Shown here piece after piece: positions 36,506 through 44,886 of a stretch of DNA of 64,000 nt. The notes under the pieces were generated by a model. That model was not told the origin of the DNA, ran no database searches, and saw only the letters and a list, made by a program, of their open reading frames with translations. This DNA comes from Planctomycetota bacterium (lineage in GTDB: Bacteria > Planctomycetota > UBA1135 > GCA-002686595): positions 1 through 64,000 of the forward strand of contig JABABA010000022.1 in NCBI GenBank assembly GCA_014238415.1, written 5' to 3'. Position 1 is the stretch's first letter; each line of letters starts with the position of its first letter. A program made the translations under genes and the position numbers.

Positions 36506-37609
36506 ATGAACCACCAACTTCTGCTGCACCTCTTGTGGCTGCTCATGGTCGCGTCTCCGCTGTCTTCCCAAGACGATGACGATGGCATTCAATGGGTTGC
36601 TCTGCATGATCTGACGGTGGAGGGCCAGGGATGGAGTGATGTGGAGTCACCCTTTGATCGTCTACCCGCCAGGGCCAAGGGTGTTGTGCGCGGAGTGGTC
36701 TGGGAACTGTCCCAGGATTCGGCAGGCATCTGTGCTCGCTTTACAACTGATGCCACAGAGATCCATTGCCGTTGGGGGTTGCGCTCTTCGGAACTTGCCA
36801 TGCCTCATATGCCTGCCACTGGAGTCAGTGGAGTCGATCTGTTTGTGCGTGACAGTAAGGGCGATTGGCTTTGGCTGGCTTGTCCGCGTCCGGACAAGCA
36901 GGAGATGGAAGTGATCTTGATCTCGGGTATTGACCCCGGTTTGCGCGAGTACATGTTGTATCTGCCCCTGTACAACGGGGTCAGTCATTGTGAAATTGGT
37001 GTTCCGAGTGGCCTCAAATTGGCACCTGGACCCGATAGGCCCGAAGGTCAGCGCAAGCCCATTCTCTTTTACGGGACTTCGATCACACATGGAGCCTGCG
37101 CCTCGCGACCAGGCGCTTGTCACACCGCTCTGCTTGGGCGTCGCTTTGATCGTCCGGTAATCAACTTGGGGCTGTCAGGGAATGGACGCATGGAAACCAG
37201 TGTGGGCCAGTTCTTGTGCGAACTCGATCCAGCGGTCTTTGTGGTTGACTGTCTGCCCAACATGAACGGGAAAATGGTCACTGAGCGGCTTGAGGCCCTC
37301 GTGCATCAACTGCGCAAAGCGCGCCCCTTGACACCGATTGTGTTGGTGGAAGATCGAACCTTCGGCAATGCCTTTTTGCGTTCCGAACGTCGGCGGCATC
37401 ATGAAGCGAGTCGCAAGGCCTTGCGCGAGGGGCTGAAGCGTTTGCGCGGGCAGGGTGTCGAGGGCTTGACCTTGGTGGAGGGCGCGACACTCTTGGTCAA
37501 TGGGGATACCGTGGACGGCTCTCACCCCTCTGATCTGGGCTTCGCTCATCAGGCGGAGGTTCTCGGAGCAGCGCTGGAACCATTATTGCGCCCGGACAAA
37601 TCACGATGA
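36506..37609 (+). CDS. Exported SGNH hydrolase (GDSL esterase family)
   Basis: A 367-residue exported protein: signal peptide (1 to about 21), an N-terminal beta-rich domain (about 25-170) and an SGNH hydrolase domain. The nucleophile is Ser192 in YGTSITHGACASRPG, block II is the NLGLSGNGRM segment, and the C-terminal DGSHPSDLGF carries the catalytic Asp and His. This two-part layout matches carbohydrate esterases of the CE2/CE20-like or planctomycete SGNH_hydro_3 type. It probably removes acetyl or other acyl groups from polysaccharides outside the cell. Genes downstream on the same strand appear unrelated. Start at 36506 gives the signal peptide. Confidence 0.9.
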   Translation: MNHQLLLHLLWLLMVASPLSSQDDDDGIQWVALHDLTVEGQGWSDVESPFDRLPARAKGVVRGVVWELSQDSAGICARFTTDATEIHCRWGLRSSELAMPHMPATGVSGVDLFVRDSKGDWLWLACPRPDKQEMEVILISGIDPGLREYMLYLPLYNGVSHCEIGVPSGLKLAPGPDRPEGQRKPILFYGTSITHGACASRPGACHTALLGRRFDRPVINLGLSGNGRMETSVGQFLCELDPAVFVVDCLPNMNGKMVTERLEALVHQLRKARPLTPIVLVEDRTFGNAFLRSERRRHHEASRKALREGLKRLRGQGVEGLTLVEGATLLVNGDTVDGSHPSDLGFAHQAEVLGAALEPLLRPDKSR

Positions 37610-37712
37610 GGCTGCAAGTGAAAGGTTGGCTTTCCCAATAAGGCTCAAGCGTGTATGTTCAGCGCACCTGCGAATATTCCAGAACCCCAGATACAAGAAA
37701 CCAGCCAGTAGA

Positions 37713-38075
37713 ATGACCATGGAGAGAATCGACGCATTAGATCGTGGCACCGTAGCCCTGGCCCATATCTCTGGTCTGGGCGGTTATGTGGTTCCTTTCG
37801 GAGGTGTGCTGGCGCCGATCCTGATGATGATTGCTGCAGATGATGGTTCTCAGGCAAAGCGTGCCGCAAAACAGGCGCTGGCCCTCAACGTCTTTGTTTT
37901 TATCATGGGGCTGCTGCTGGTCATCAGTTCCTTCACTATCGTCCTGATCCCAGTCGCTATCGGCTGTGGCATCATCTTGGCTCTTCTCGCTTTCGGTCTG
38001 CCGATCTATGGACTGGTCAAAGCGATGAGCGGAGAGTTCTGTCGCTATCCCTTCGTGGGTTCATTTGCTGAGTAG
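37713..38075 (+). CDS. DUF4870-like small membrane protein
   Basis: A 120-residue membrane protein with three hydrophobic segments (about 12-36, 47-70 and 75-100). Recognisable parts are LAHISGLGGYVVPFGGVLAPI, then AKRAAKQALALNVFVFIMG and the YGLVKAMSGEFCRYPFV tail, which match the DUF4870 family. The role is unknown. The frame is open back to 37500, but the family begins at about the ATG at 37713 or Met at 37719. It lies 103 bases downstream of the SGNH gene and 32 bases ahead of the hotdog-fold gene. Confidence 0.82.
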   Translation: MTMERIDALDRGTVALAHISGLGGYVVPFGGVLAPILMMIAADDGSQAKRAAKQALALNVFVFIMGLLLVISSFTIVLIPVAIGCGIILALLAFGLPIYGLVKAMSGEFCRYPFVGSFAE

Positions 38076-38107
38076 CGTCCCCTGACGTTGTTCGTTAGGC
38101 TGAACCC

Positions 38108-38587
38108 ATGGACCCGACTCGAGTCATGGCCGTTTGGAGTCGTCTGGGGGGGTCAGCGTTGGGGCGTCGGCTGTTTTCCATGATGCTGGGTTGGGGTGTG
38201 CCCTATTCCGGTTCGATTGGCGCAAGGGTCACGCAGCTTGCACCGGGAACCTGCGAACTCGTGCTGCCAGATCGGCGTCGGGTGCACAATCACCTGAACT
38301 CTATTCACGCGATAGCCTTGATCAATTTGGCGGAGCTTGCCAGTGGTCTCGCGATGCTGTCGGGATTGCCGCCTACTGCCAGGGGGATCGTGACACATAT
38401 TGAAATGGAATACGAAAAGAAGGCTCGTGGCATGTTGACCGCACGAAGCACAGCTCGTGCTCCCGGGTTGATCAATAGCGACATGCAGCACACAGTAGAG
38501 GCCGAAATTTTTGATGCCGCAGGGGACCGAGTCGCCGTGGGACGCATCCTTTGGCAGTTGGGACCGAAGCCTGAGGTCCAAGCATGA
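38108..38587 (+). CDS. DUF4442/PaaI-like hotdog thioesterase
   Basis: A 159-residue cytoplasmic protein with the hotdog fold of the PaaI/DUF4442 group, expected to cleave acyl-CoA or similar thioesters. Visible features are the VHNHLNSIHAIALINLAELASGL helix-containing segment, with HN..NS.H near the putative active site, followed by the strands HIEMEYEKKARGMLTARS and VEAEIFDAAGDRVAVGRILWQL. The length is typical. The stop codon overlaps the next start (ATGA at 38584-38587), which indicates translational coupling with the nitronate-monooxygenase-like gene. Substrate is unknown; lipid or aromatic acyl-CoA is possible. Confidence 0.85.
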   Translation: MDPTRVMAVWSRLGGSALGRRLFSMMLGWGVPYSGSIGARVTQLAPGTCELVLPDRRRVHNHLNSIHAIALINLAELASGLAMLSGLPPTARGIVTHIEMEYEKKARGMLTARSTARAPGLINSDMQHTVEAEIFDAAGDRVAVGRILWQLGPKPEVQA

Positions 38588-39582
38588 GTGAGCCTTCAAC
38601 GGCGTTGACGCGGGATGCGGGGGTACGCTATCCCCTGATCTGTGGCGCAATGTACCCATGTTCGAACCCAGAACTGGTGGCTGCGGTCAGCCATGCTGGA
38701 GCCCTGGGGGTCATTCAGCCCCTGTCTTTTGCCTATGTGCATAACGGCTCGTTCAGTGCTGGGCTCGATCGGGTGCGCGAGTTGACCGACAAACCCGTAG
38801 GCTTCAATGCGATCGTTGAGAAGAGCGTCAAGGCCTATGAGAAGCGCATGCGCTCTTGGGTCACTGAAGCATTGGACCGGGATGTACGTTTCTTCATCAC
38901 AGCTCTTGGCAATCCTGAGTGGGTTTGCGATCTGGTGCATTCAGCCGGGGGAAAGGTCTACCACGATGTGACCGAGCGTCGTTGGGCGGAGAAAGCGCTT
39001 GAGGCCGGAGTTGACGGGTTCATCGCTGTCAATAATCGGGCTGGCGGACACGCAGGCAAGCTGGATCCTGTAGCTGTGCTGGCGGATATTGGTCCATTGA
39101 ACAAGCCAGTGATCTGTGCTGGCGGAATCGGCGACGAGGTGGGGTTTGTGCAGGCCCTTGGAATGGGCTTTGACGGGTGTCAGCTGGGCACGCGTTTCAT
39201 CGCCACGCCAGAATGTGCCGTGCATGAGTCCTACCGTGAAGCGATTGTTGCTGCAGGCGAGGAGGATGTGGTCCTGACCGACAAGCTTTCAGGTGTCGAT
39301 GTCTCGATTCTGCGCAACCCGGCCCTGGACAAGGTGGGCTATCGGGCCGGTCCTATCGCCCGTTGGCTGTTGCGAGGACGAAAGACCAAGCACTGGGTAA
39401 GGACCTATTACACCCTGCGATCTCTGCGGCAGCTGAAGCGCTCAAGCATTCAAGGCCTGACCTATCGAGATTCTTACCAGGCAGGCAAGAGCGTTGCTGG
39501 AGTGCAGGAGATTCTGCCTGCGGGGGATATTGTCGAGCGTTTCGGTCAGGCCTGGTTGGCGTCCTTGGGGGCGGCTGATTGA
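38584..39582 (+). CDS. Nitronate monooxygenase-like flavoprotein
   Basis: A 332-residue TIM-barrel flavoenzyme of the nitronate monooxygenase/2-nitropropane dioxygenase family, also including enoyl-reductase FabK. Signatures are YPLICGAMYPCSNPELVAAVSHAGALG at the N-terminus (FMN site), GVDGFIAVNNRAGGHAG (phosphate loop), VICAGGIGDEVGF and GFDGCQLGTRFIATPECAVHESYRE. It would use FMN to oxidise nitronates or reduce enoyl groups; the AGGHAG segment agrees with nitronate monooxygenase. Its start overlaps the hotdog-thioesterase stop. A palindrome with a T-rich tail follows at 39610. Confidence 0.9.
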   Translation: MSEPSTALTRDAGVRYPLICGAMYPCSNPELVAAVSHAGALGVIQPLSFAYVHNGSFSAGLDRVRELTDKPVGFNAIVEKSVKAYEKRMRSWVTEALDRDVRFFITALGNPEWVCDLVHSAGGKVYHDVTERRWAEKALEAGVDGFIAVNNRAGGHAGKLDPVAVLADIGPLNKPVICAGGIGDEVGFVQALGMGFDGCQLGTRFIATPECAVHESYREAIVAAGEEDVVLTDKLSGVDVSILRNPALDKVGYRAGPIARWLLRGRKTKHWVRTYYTLRSLRQLKRSSIQGLTYRDSYQAGKSVAGVQEILPAGDIVERFGQAWLASLGAAD

Positions 39583-39609
39583 CCATTGGCCAGCTCTCGG
39601 CTCTGTTGT

Positions 39610-39632
39610 GGGGAAAGCTTTCCCCTTTCTTC
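39610..39632 (+). terminator. Palindrome with T-rich tail after the nitronate monooxygenase gene
   Basis: GGGGAA-AGCT-TTCCCC (39610-39625) folds into a six-base-pair stem with a four-base loop, followed by TTTCTTCTC. It is 28 bases after the stop codon and is a plausible intrinsic terminator. Confidence 0.45.
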
Positions 39633-39732
39633 TCACGTCTTCCCGATTGGTCCGTAGAGGTGTGTTCTGGGCTGGTTTGACTCCAGACAATCAAGACCGA
39701 ATACCCATACTGGCGCCTGTTCAGATTCACTT

Positions 39733-40491
39733 ATGAGAATGCTCAACCCGACCTTGCTCCTGGCCCTTTGTCCCATGGCGTATGGCGTGCTGAGCTTGCT
39801 TCCGGCAACGAAGGCCGTCTCGGCAATGGGGAGTCCAACAATGAATGTTGGCCAAGAGACCGCTGGCCAAGGACAGCTCCTTGTCGGATTGCAGCCCATA
39901 GAGGTCGTTCGGAACAGTGTCCAGCAGCCTAGGCTTTCGCCTCTGGACCCAGTAGTTGCTCCTCTGGAGACCCTGCTCTCGCCGAAAGAACTTCCGAACC
40001 CGGTTCTGCTCCTGATTGATTTGCCCCTGCCGGTGAACCCCTTGCTGGACGCCGATGCGACTGAGGAGCAGTACATGGTCTGGTATGGAGCCTGTTCCCC
40101 TTCTTACCTTGTAGTCAACCAAGTTCGTTTGCGGAGGCTCTTGCAGTTTGGGAATGCCCACAAGGAGCAAGATCTGACGTTGTTCAACATTGACCCACAG
40201 GTGCGGCGGATGTTGGCTGATCTTCCTGCCATGTCATCTGAAAGCGCTTGGCTGGCGGCCCACCTTCGTGACCTAAATCAGACGCCATTCTTGGGGCCTT
40301 TGCCCGTTGAGGCTGGAGATGATCAATCAGACTTTGAGCGCCAACTCCTCTCGCTAGACCTGGCGACCCTGGAGGTCGTCAAGAGAGAAGTAGAGCATGC
40401 CTTTGTCATTGAGAAGGCACGCTTATCGGAGGCCTGCTTTCAAAGCGGAATGTACCAGTCGGTGCTTCGTGCCAGATCAGGGTTTGGCTGA
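39733..40491 (+). CDS. Unrecognised exported protein
   Basis: A 252-residue protein that I do not recognise. A hydrophobic N-terminus (LLLALCPMAYGVLSLLPA) may be a signal peptide or anchor. The middle is rich in Leu, Pro and Val (for example PNPVLLLIDLPLPVNPLL), and the rest is acidic and helical, with phrases such as SESAWLAAHLRDLNQT and LATLEVVKREVEHAFVIEKARL. The opposite strand has a weaker frame (39727-40170) that I reject. Codon use on this strand is like that of its neighbours. It stands alone between a terminator and the divergent region before a GNAT gene. No function is proposed. Confidence 0.6.
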   Translation: MRMLNPTLLLALCPMAYGVLSLLPATKAVSAMGSPTMNVGQETAGQGQLLVGLQPIEVVRNSVQQPRLSPLDPVVAPLETLLSPKELPNPVLLLIDLPLPVNPLLDADATEEQYMVWYGACSPSYLVVNQVRLRRLLQFGNAHKEQDLTLFNIDPQVRRMLADLPAMSSESAWLAAHLRDLNQTPFLGPLPVEAGDDQSDFERQLLSLDLATLEVVKREVEHAFVIEKARLSEACFQSGMYQSVLRARSGFG

Positions 40492-40545
40492 GGCCCTTTT
40501 GTCGGCCCCACCAGTTCGGTGCGTTGGGCGGAATGTGGAAACGGG

Positions 40546-40683
40546 ATGTTCGAGCAGCGTACGGTTACTCTGAATCAGGATCAGTATCCGTTGCTGCATG
40601 CGTTGCTGCGTAAGAAGCGCTGGATCTCTGCACGAAGCGCAGAGCTATGGAGTGAGGACCGTCTTTCGTGGCAATTGAACTAA
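40546..40683 (+). CDS. Small ORF of 45 residues, unrecognised
   Basis: A short frame starting with an ATG at 40546 and ending with TAA at 40683. The peptide begins MFEQRTVTLNQDQYPLL and continues with a basic RKKRWISARSAELW segment and a W-Q-L-N end. Composition is that of a soluble helical peptide and looks more protein-like than the rest of this gap, but there is no strong ribosome site and no known family. It may be chance. Confidence 0.3.
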   Translation: MFEQRTVTLNQDQYPLLHALLRKKRWISARSAELWSEDRLSWQLN

Positions 40684-40688
40684 GGGGT

Positions 40689-41345
40689 TCAGAGCACTCC
40701 GGGTCTTGTTGCCGTGTCCTTGTTGAGCGGTTGTCCGAGTTCATCAAAAGCTTCGTAGATGCCGGCGGACGAGGGGCTTCCCGTTAATTCCTCAGGTAGG
40801 AGTGTCCAGACAACCAGGTCTCGATTCTCTTCACCTGGCCAGCTTCTGATTCTGCGGGCGATTCCCTCCTTGCAGAATCCGAGCTTTTCCGGAATTCTAT
40901 TGGAGGCTTCGTTCTCAACCTGGCAATGGATCAGGATACGGGAAGCTTGCTGTGTTTCCAGAGAGAACCGAGTGAGCGCAGCCGTGAGTTCAGTTGCTAT
41001 TCCGCGGCCGCATTCACTCTCTGCTACCCAGTAGCCGATCTCCATTTGTCGATTGGACTCCTTGGGTCGTAATCCAGCTCCTCCGATCATCCGCGAGTCT
41101 GTGCGGTTCTGGACTCGATAGGCAAAGTCTTCTCCGCGATCAAATTTGATGCGCTGCTGACGAATCCACTCCAGTTTCTGATCGAGTGTCTGTGGCTCGT
41201 CCAATCCCCAAGTGAGGAATCGCGAAAGATGCGCCTTGTTGGCTGCTGCAAGCGTCTGTAGTTCTTCTGCATGTTCAGGTCGGTAACAAATCAGCTCAAG
41301 GCGTTTCGTGAGGAGACGATATGCGCGTATTTCTGGGAAGGCCAT
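40689..41345 (-). CDS. GNAT acetyltransferase (RimJ/RimL type)
   Basis: A 218-residue N-acetyltransferase. The domain opens with LLTKRLELICYRPEHAEEL, has GGAGLRPKESNRQMEIGYWV in the middle, and the acetyl-CoA pyrophosphate loop at ECGRGIATELTAAL (R/Q-x-x-G-x-A type). Then come IHCQVENEASNRIPEKLGFCKEG and the final strands, ending in a 30-residue tail of unknown role. It probably acetylates a protein N-terminus, tRNA-linked or small amine substrate. It is transcribed in the same direction as the large minus-strand operon upstream, 86 bases away, but does not obviously belong to it. Confidence 0.88.
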   Translation of the reverse strand: MAFPEIRAYRLLTKRLELICYRPEHAEELQTLAAANKAHLSRFLTWGLDEPQTLDQKLEWIRQQRIKFDRGEDFAYRVQNRTDSRMIGGAGLRPKESNRQMEIGYWVAESECGRGIATELTAALTRFSLETQQASRILIHCQVENEASNRIPEKLGFCKEGIARRIRSWPGEENRDLVVWTLLPEELTGSPSSAGIYEAFDELGQPLNKDTATRPGVL

Positions 41346-41431
41346 GCTCTGATTCTACGCCCGTTCTTGTGGATGGAGGCAGTGCAGTTCAGAGTCCTTG
41401 GGCGGTTCCACTTGCGGTGCCCGGCAGACGG

Positions 41432-44400
41432 TTATTGGCTCCCCAGAGTGACCCAGGTTTCGCTTGCGCCGATTACTTGGACTTGCACACTGGCAAGGCC
41501 GCTCGGGAGCTGGGCCTGGACCGTGTAGAGTCCGCTGGGGATGCCGCGGATCATTGTGCGTCCATCTTGATCGGTAACCGCGAAGGGGTTTACACGGCCG
41601 GCGGTGACCCAGGTGCTCACGTCTGTATCGCGTTCTTGGTTGTGCAAGCTGATGGTAATGCCGACCAGCGGATCTTCGCCGAACAGAGCGTGGACTCCAA
41701 GATCTCCTACCCGACGCACTTCGAGGACTGCTGGCCCTGAAGCAGAGGAATGGAATGTCAAGGGTTCATGCCAGTAGGCGCCGTCGATCGGGGTGACTCT
41801 GTATTCTCCTGGGGAACAAGCGTGAGCGGGGGTGTTGCCACCGTGATCGCTGGTGATCTTGACCTGGTAGGAACCTGCCCAGCCCACAGGGGTGATCATG
41901 GCGGTCAGATAGCTGGCGGGCTTCCCTCGTTCCGTGAAGTGTACGCCCATGTTGTGGCTGGAATCGATTGTCTCAGTCAGGGTTTCGGTGTTTTCTTTGG
42001 CGACCTGGATGGTGCCGGTGAAAACAGTTTCTTGGGTTTTTCCGCTGAGCAGGTAACGCACCTTACCGCTGGCTCCCGCCAGGTTGACAATGCCATTGCG
42101 GCTGGTGGCCTCGAAACGAGCGCGTACGCCGGGGGTCATCTGGAAGTAGGCGGCGAGGTTGGACATGGGACGTGAGTTGCTGTCGATGAAGCGCACATGA
42201 CCGGAGTCCGGTTTGAGCCTGACCTTGAGGCGCAGATCTCCAACTGCTCTGGCGTCCAGTTCTAGATGGCAGGCGTCCTTGGAGTTCAAGATCACCGCCA
42301 CCGAGATCCAGGTCTGAGGGATTCCTTCAATGGTTGCTTCCCCTGTTTCTTGGTTGAGGTAGGTGGTCAGAAGAGTTGCTGCTTCGCCAGCGGTATCCGA
42401 CCAACTCAACCTCAGGCCTTGTACACTGCCGGGTACATAGGGTCTCCCGTCCTCAGCCTCTACAGCAAAGATGATCTTGCGTCCTACGGGCCTTTGCAGC
42501 ACCACTTCCCAGGGTGGCGAGCCCCTGGGGGTGACATAGAATTCGACAAAAGCCCCCCAGGGTGGTTCAAAGGTCAAGCGTTGAGATCCGGCGCCACGTT
42601 CCTGCAAGACCAACACTCCGGCGGGGCTGAATTGGGGTCGACCCCTTTCCATCAGAGTCCAGATCTCGTTCCCCGGAGGTGGTTCCAATCGCAGGGTCAA
42701 GGTCCCCGCCGCGTTGAGCACGATTTTGCCCAGATCGGGATCGAGATTGTTGCCTCCAGCGGCCAAGGTCGTTGGTTGGTAACCGTGAGCCGCCACATAA
42801 ATCCAGGACGAAGAGGGCGCGAGGGCCAGTCCCTCAAACCGTCCCTCCGCATCACTGATGGTGTACTCGCGCTCCACATCGATCAGGGTCGTGCCCAGAG
42901 GTTCCTTGCTGGTCAGCCAGGCACCTTCGATGGGCTGGCCCGTGCTGGCGCTGACCACTTGACCCCGGGCCAGGGTGTTGGATTCCAGTTCCAGGTCCAA
43001 GGTCTTGGTCGTCCCAGGAGGAATATTCAGGTCGTGGGTGTTTCCAGTCTCTTCCCAATCAAGCGAGTAGACAATTACGCTCACTGGGCCTGAGGGTGCA
43101 TCGTTGATGAGATAGCTCCCGTCTGCGCGGTCCCGAAACCACTTCCAGGCTACATGCCCTCGCTCGTCATTGAAGGCCAGTTGAAAATTGGGGACTGGTA
43201 GGCCTTTGCGGCGAACTGTTCCTTGCAGAATCGTCGAAGGAGAGACCTTCAGCACATAGGGTTCGCGGTTCTGCTTGGGATGGATGTAGTCGTACTGGGT
43301 GCCGGACCAGCCCGGTTCGCGCAGGGCAAAGGAAATCTCGCCAACTGCCAAAGCAGCGAACTTTGCGAGGCCCTGGGAGTTGGTACGAGCGCTGACCATG
43401 GTGTAGGCAGTTTCTTCGTTGTCGTACCAAAAGCCCTGCACTTCTACTCCGCCCAAGAGCGAGCCTTGCGTGTCTGTCACAATCACGCTCCCGGGCAGGC
43501 CAGCTTTCCAATTGAAGTTGACTGTCATCAATGTGCCCCCGGGGGGCGCCATGATCTGTTTCGTTTGGGGCAGCATGATCCCGCCGCTGACTGCCACCAA
43601 TAACTCGGCTCCCGCGGCAGCGTGGATTCCCTTCAGGTCCCAAAAGCCGTTCTTGTCCACATGGCACTCGGCGATGGCTGCGTTCGGAAGGGAGCCCTTG
43701 GGGCGCACACTGACCCGATAGCTTGACAGGTCCTCCTCTTGCGGAACTTGATTGATGTAACCGGCGAGCTGAAAAGAGGCCCCGAGACGGATTTCTATTT
43801 CCTTGTTGTGGCTCAGGCGCACCGACCCGGCCCAACTGCCAGCCAAGTCCCCCGAACGGGCGATGATCTGGGCGAGACCTTGGAAGGCCGGTAACTCAAG
43901 AGGCTGATCGGCGCTGACGGTGCGGCGCAGAACAAAACCAACCCGTTGGTCAGCTTGGTCGGTGTCGCTCAAGCAGCGCATTTCCAGGTCGCAAGCTGCG
44001 AGTGCTGTGCCCTTGACGGGGATGATTTTCACACGCAGTGGATCGGCTGCGTGCGGCTCGGGGACCAAGCTCGTGCTTCCCGGTGCGAGGGACTGGGGCG
44101 TTGCGGCAAGGCCGGGGGTGATTGGGACCAGGAAGGGACCCCTGATGGTCTGGCAGGCGAGGCCCGGGGCTTGGGTGGGGCGTTCCGTGAGGACTTGCAG
44201 GGGTGCCCCTTGTTGGCTTTCGACCTGCTCCCAGGCAGTGCCAAGGCAAGTGGCGTGGGGTTGGGGCACCGCGCATGCCCAGAGGGCCATGAGTGTGAGT
44301 TGGCCCGGAGCGATGGGGGCAGACTCAAGACCGGTGCGCGGGGCATTGGTTGTTGGTTCCTGGGTGCTGTTCCCCTTGCCTTGGGGCTTCGTTGAGCTTG

Positions 44401-44551
44401 TCTGTTCTGTGCCCCTGTGCTTTGGAGTCACCGGAGTCGTTCGCGAGCCCCCCTGATCAACGGGGGCCCAGTCCGTTGACCAGTTCCAAAGCCAAACGCT
44501 ACCAACCAAGATCAGCGCGAGGGCTAGGAGGGCAGTGGCATCTTTTCTCAT
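41432..44551 (-). CDS. Large membrane-anchored carboxypeptidase-regulatory-like protein
   Basis: A 1039-residue protein with one N-terminal membrane helix (about 6-24), a Ser/Thr/Pro/Gln-rich linker (25-70), and a long exported part built from beta-sandwich units of the carboxypeptidase-regulatory-like type. Typical units end in phrases such as GTLMTVNFNWKAGLPGSVIVTDTQGSLLGG, PVSVIVYSLDWEETG, and SGLYTVQAQLPSG near the C-terminus. No catalytic residues are visible, so it is probably structural or a binding surface protein. It is the last gene of an operon starting at 46354. A strong hairpin (44558-44584) lies just ahead of the start codon at 44551, and could control its translation. Confidence 0.85.
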   Translation of the reverse strand: MRKDATALLALALILVGSVWLWNWSTDWAPVDQGGSRTTPVTPKHRGTEQTSSTKPQGKGNSTQEPTTNAPRTGLESAPIAPGQLTLMALWACAVPQPHATCLGTAWEQVESQQGAPLQVLTERPTQAPGLACQTIRGPFLVPITPGLAATPQSLAPGSTSLVPEPHAADPLRVKIIPVKGTALAACDLEMRCLSDTDQADQRVGFVLRRTVSADQPLELPAFQGLAQIIARSGDLAGSWAGSVRLSHNKEIEIRLGASFQLAGYINQVPQEEDLSSYRVSVRPKGSLPNAAIAECHVDKNGFWDLKGIHAAAGAELLVAVSGGIMLPQTKQIMAPPGGTLMTVNFNWKAGLPGSVIVTDTQGSLLGGVEVQGFWYDNEETAYTMVSARTNSQGLAKFAALAVGEISFALREPGWSGTQYDYIHPKQNREPYVLKVSPSTILQGTVRRKGLPVPNFQLAFNDERGHVAWKWFRDRADGSYLINDAPSGPVSVIVYSLDWEETGNTHDLNIPPGTTKTLDLELESNTLARGQVVSASTGQPIEGAWLTSKEPLGTTLIDVEREYTISDAEGRFEGLALAPSSSWIYVAAHGYQPTTLAAGGNNLDPDLGKIVLNAAGTLTLRLEPPPGNEIWTLMERGRPQFSPAGVLVLQERGAGSQRLTFEPPWGAFVEFYVTPRGSPPWEVVLQRPVGRKIIFAVEAEDGRPYVPGSVQGLRLSWSDTAGEAATLLTTYLNQETGEATIEGIPQTWISVAVILNSKDACHLELDARAVGDLRLKVRLKPDSGHVRFIDSNSRPMSNLAAYFQMTPGVRARFEATSRNGIVNLAGASGKVRYLLSGKTQETVFTGTIQVAKENTETLTETIDSSHNMGVHFTERGKPASYLTAMITPVGWAGSYQVKITSDHGGNTPAHACSPGEYRVTPIDGAYWHEPLTFHSSASGPAVLEVRRVGDLGVHALFGEDPLVGITISLHNQERDTDVSTWVTAGRVNPFAVTDQDGRTMIRGIPSGLYTVQAQLPSGLASVQVQVIGASETWVTLGSQ

Positions 44552-44557
44552 TAGCGA

Positions 44558-44584
44558 CCCGCCAGGCTCTTGAGGCCTGGCGGG
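44558..44584 (-). promoter_or_regulatory. Strong hairpin just upstream of the 41432 start codon
   Basis: A perfect ten-base-pair stem, CCCGCCAGGC (44558-44567) with GCCTGGCGGG (44575-44584) and a seven-base loop, ends six bases before the ATG of the large protein gene and starts 33 bases after the stop codon of the small gene upstream. No T-run follows, so it is more likely a translational or mRNA-stability control, or an internal processing site, than a terminator. Confidence 0.55.
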
Positions 44585-44616
44585 AATAGGTTTCGATACT
44601 TATTGATCAGTTCGGA

Positions 44617-44886
44617 TCAACCTCCCGGGGGGGGTGGGGTTGTCCTGACGGATCGGGATCGAATGCTCCGCTTGGTGCGGGTCCTCGTTCCACCGTTGTC
44701 TGTGGTGGGTGGGGCTCCGCCTGGGGGCGGAGGGCTAGCATTGGGGACAAGGACCCCGATGGCAGTCCCTCCAGGAGGGCTGGCGGGCGTGATGGGTCCC
44801 CCGTGTCCCGCAGATGCGGGAGGTCCAATGAGAAACGCCAAGAGCAGAAGAGCACAGAGAAGGGGAATCAGTTTGGAGAAACTCAT
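44617..44886 (-). CDS. Small exported Pro/Gly-rich protein
   Basis: An 89-residue protein with a clear signal peptide (LLCALLLLAFLIGPPASAG, 7-26), followed by a low-complexity mature part rich in Pro, Gly, Thr and Arg that contains a PPPPGG stretch twice. No family is recognised. The start at 44886 overlaps the stop of the upstream helical-repeat gene as ATGA (44883-44886), which supports it as a real, coupled gene. It lies between that gene and the large surface protein gene in the operon, so a surface-related role is possible. Confidence 0.6.
   Translation of the reverse strand: MSFSKLIPLLCALLLLAFLIGPPASAGHGGPITPASPPGGTAIGVLVPNASPPPPGGAPPTTDNGGTRTRTKRSIRSRSVRTTPPPPGG

Noticed and set aside
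39727-40170. Minus-strand frame of 147 codons opposite the unknown exported protein
   Set aside because: The plus-strand frame is longer and has a hydrophobic N-terminus; the minus frame has Gln/Arg-rich shadow composition.
42266-43093. Plus-strand frame of 275 codons within the large surface protein gene
   Set aside because: Antisense shadow; the minus-strand protein is continuous over 3.1 kb with a membrane anchor and beta-sandwich repeats.
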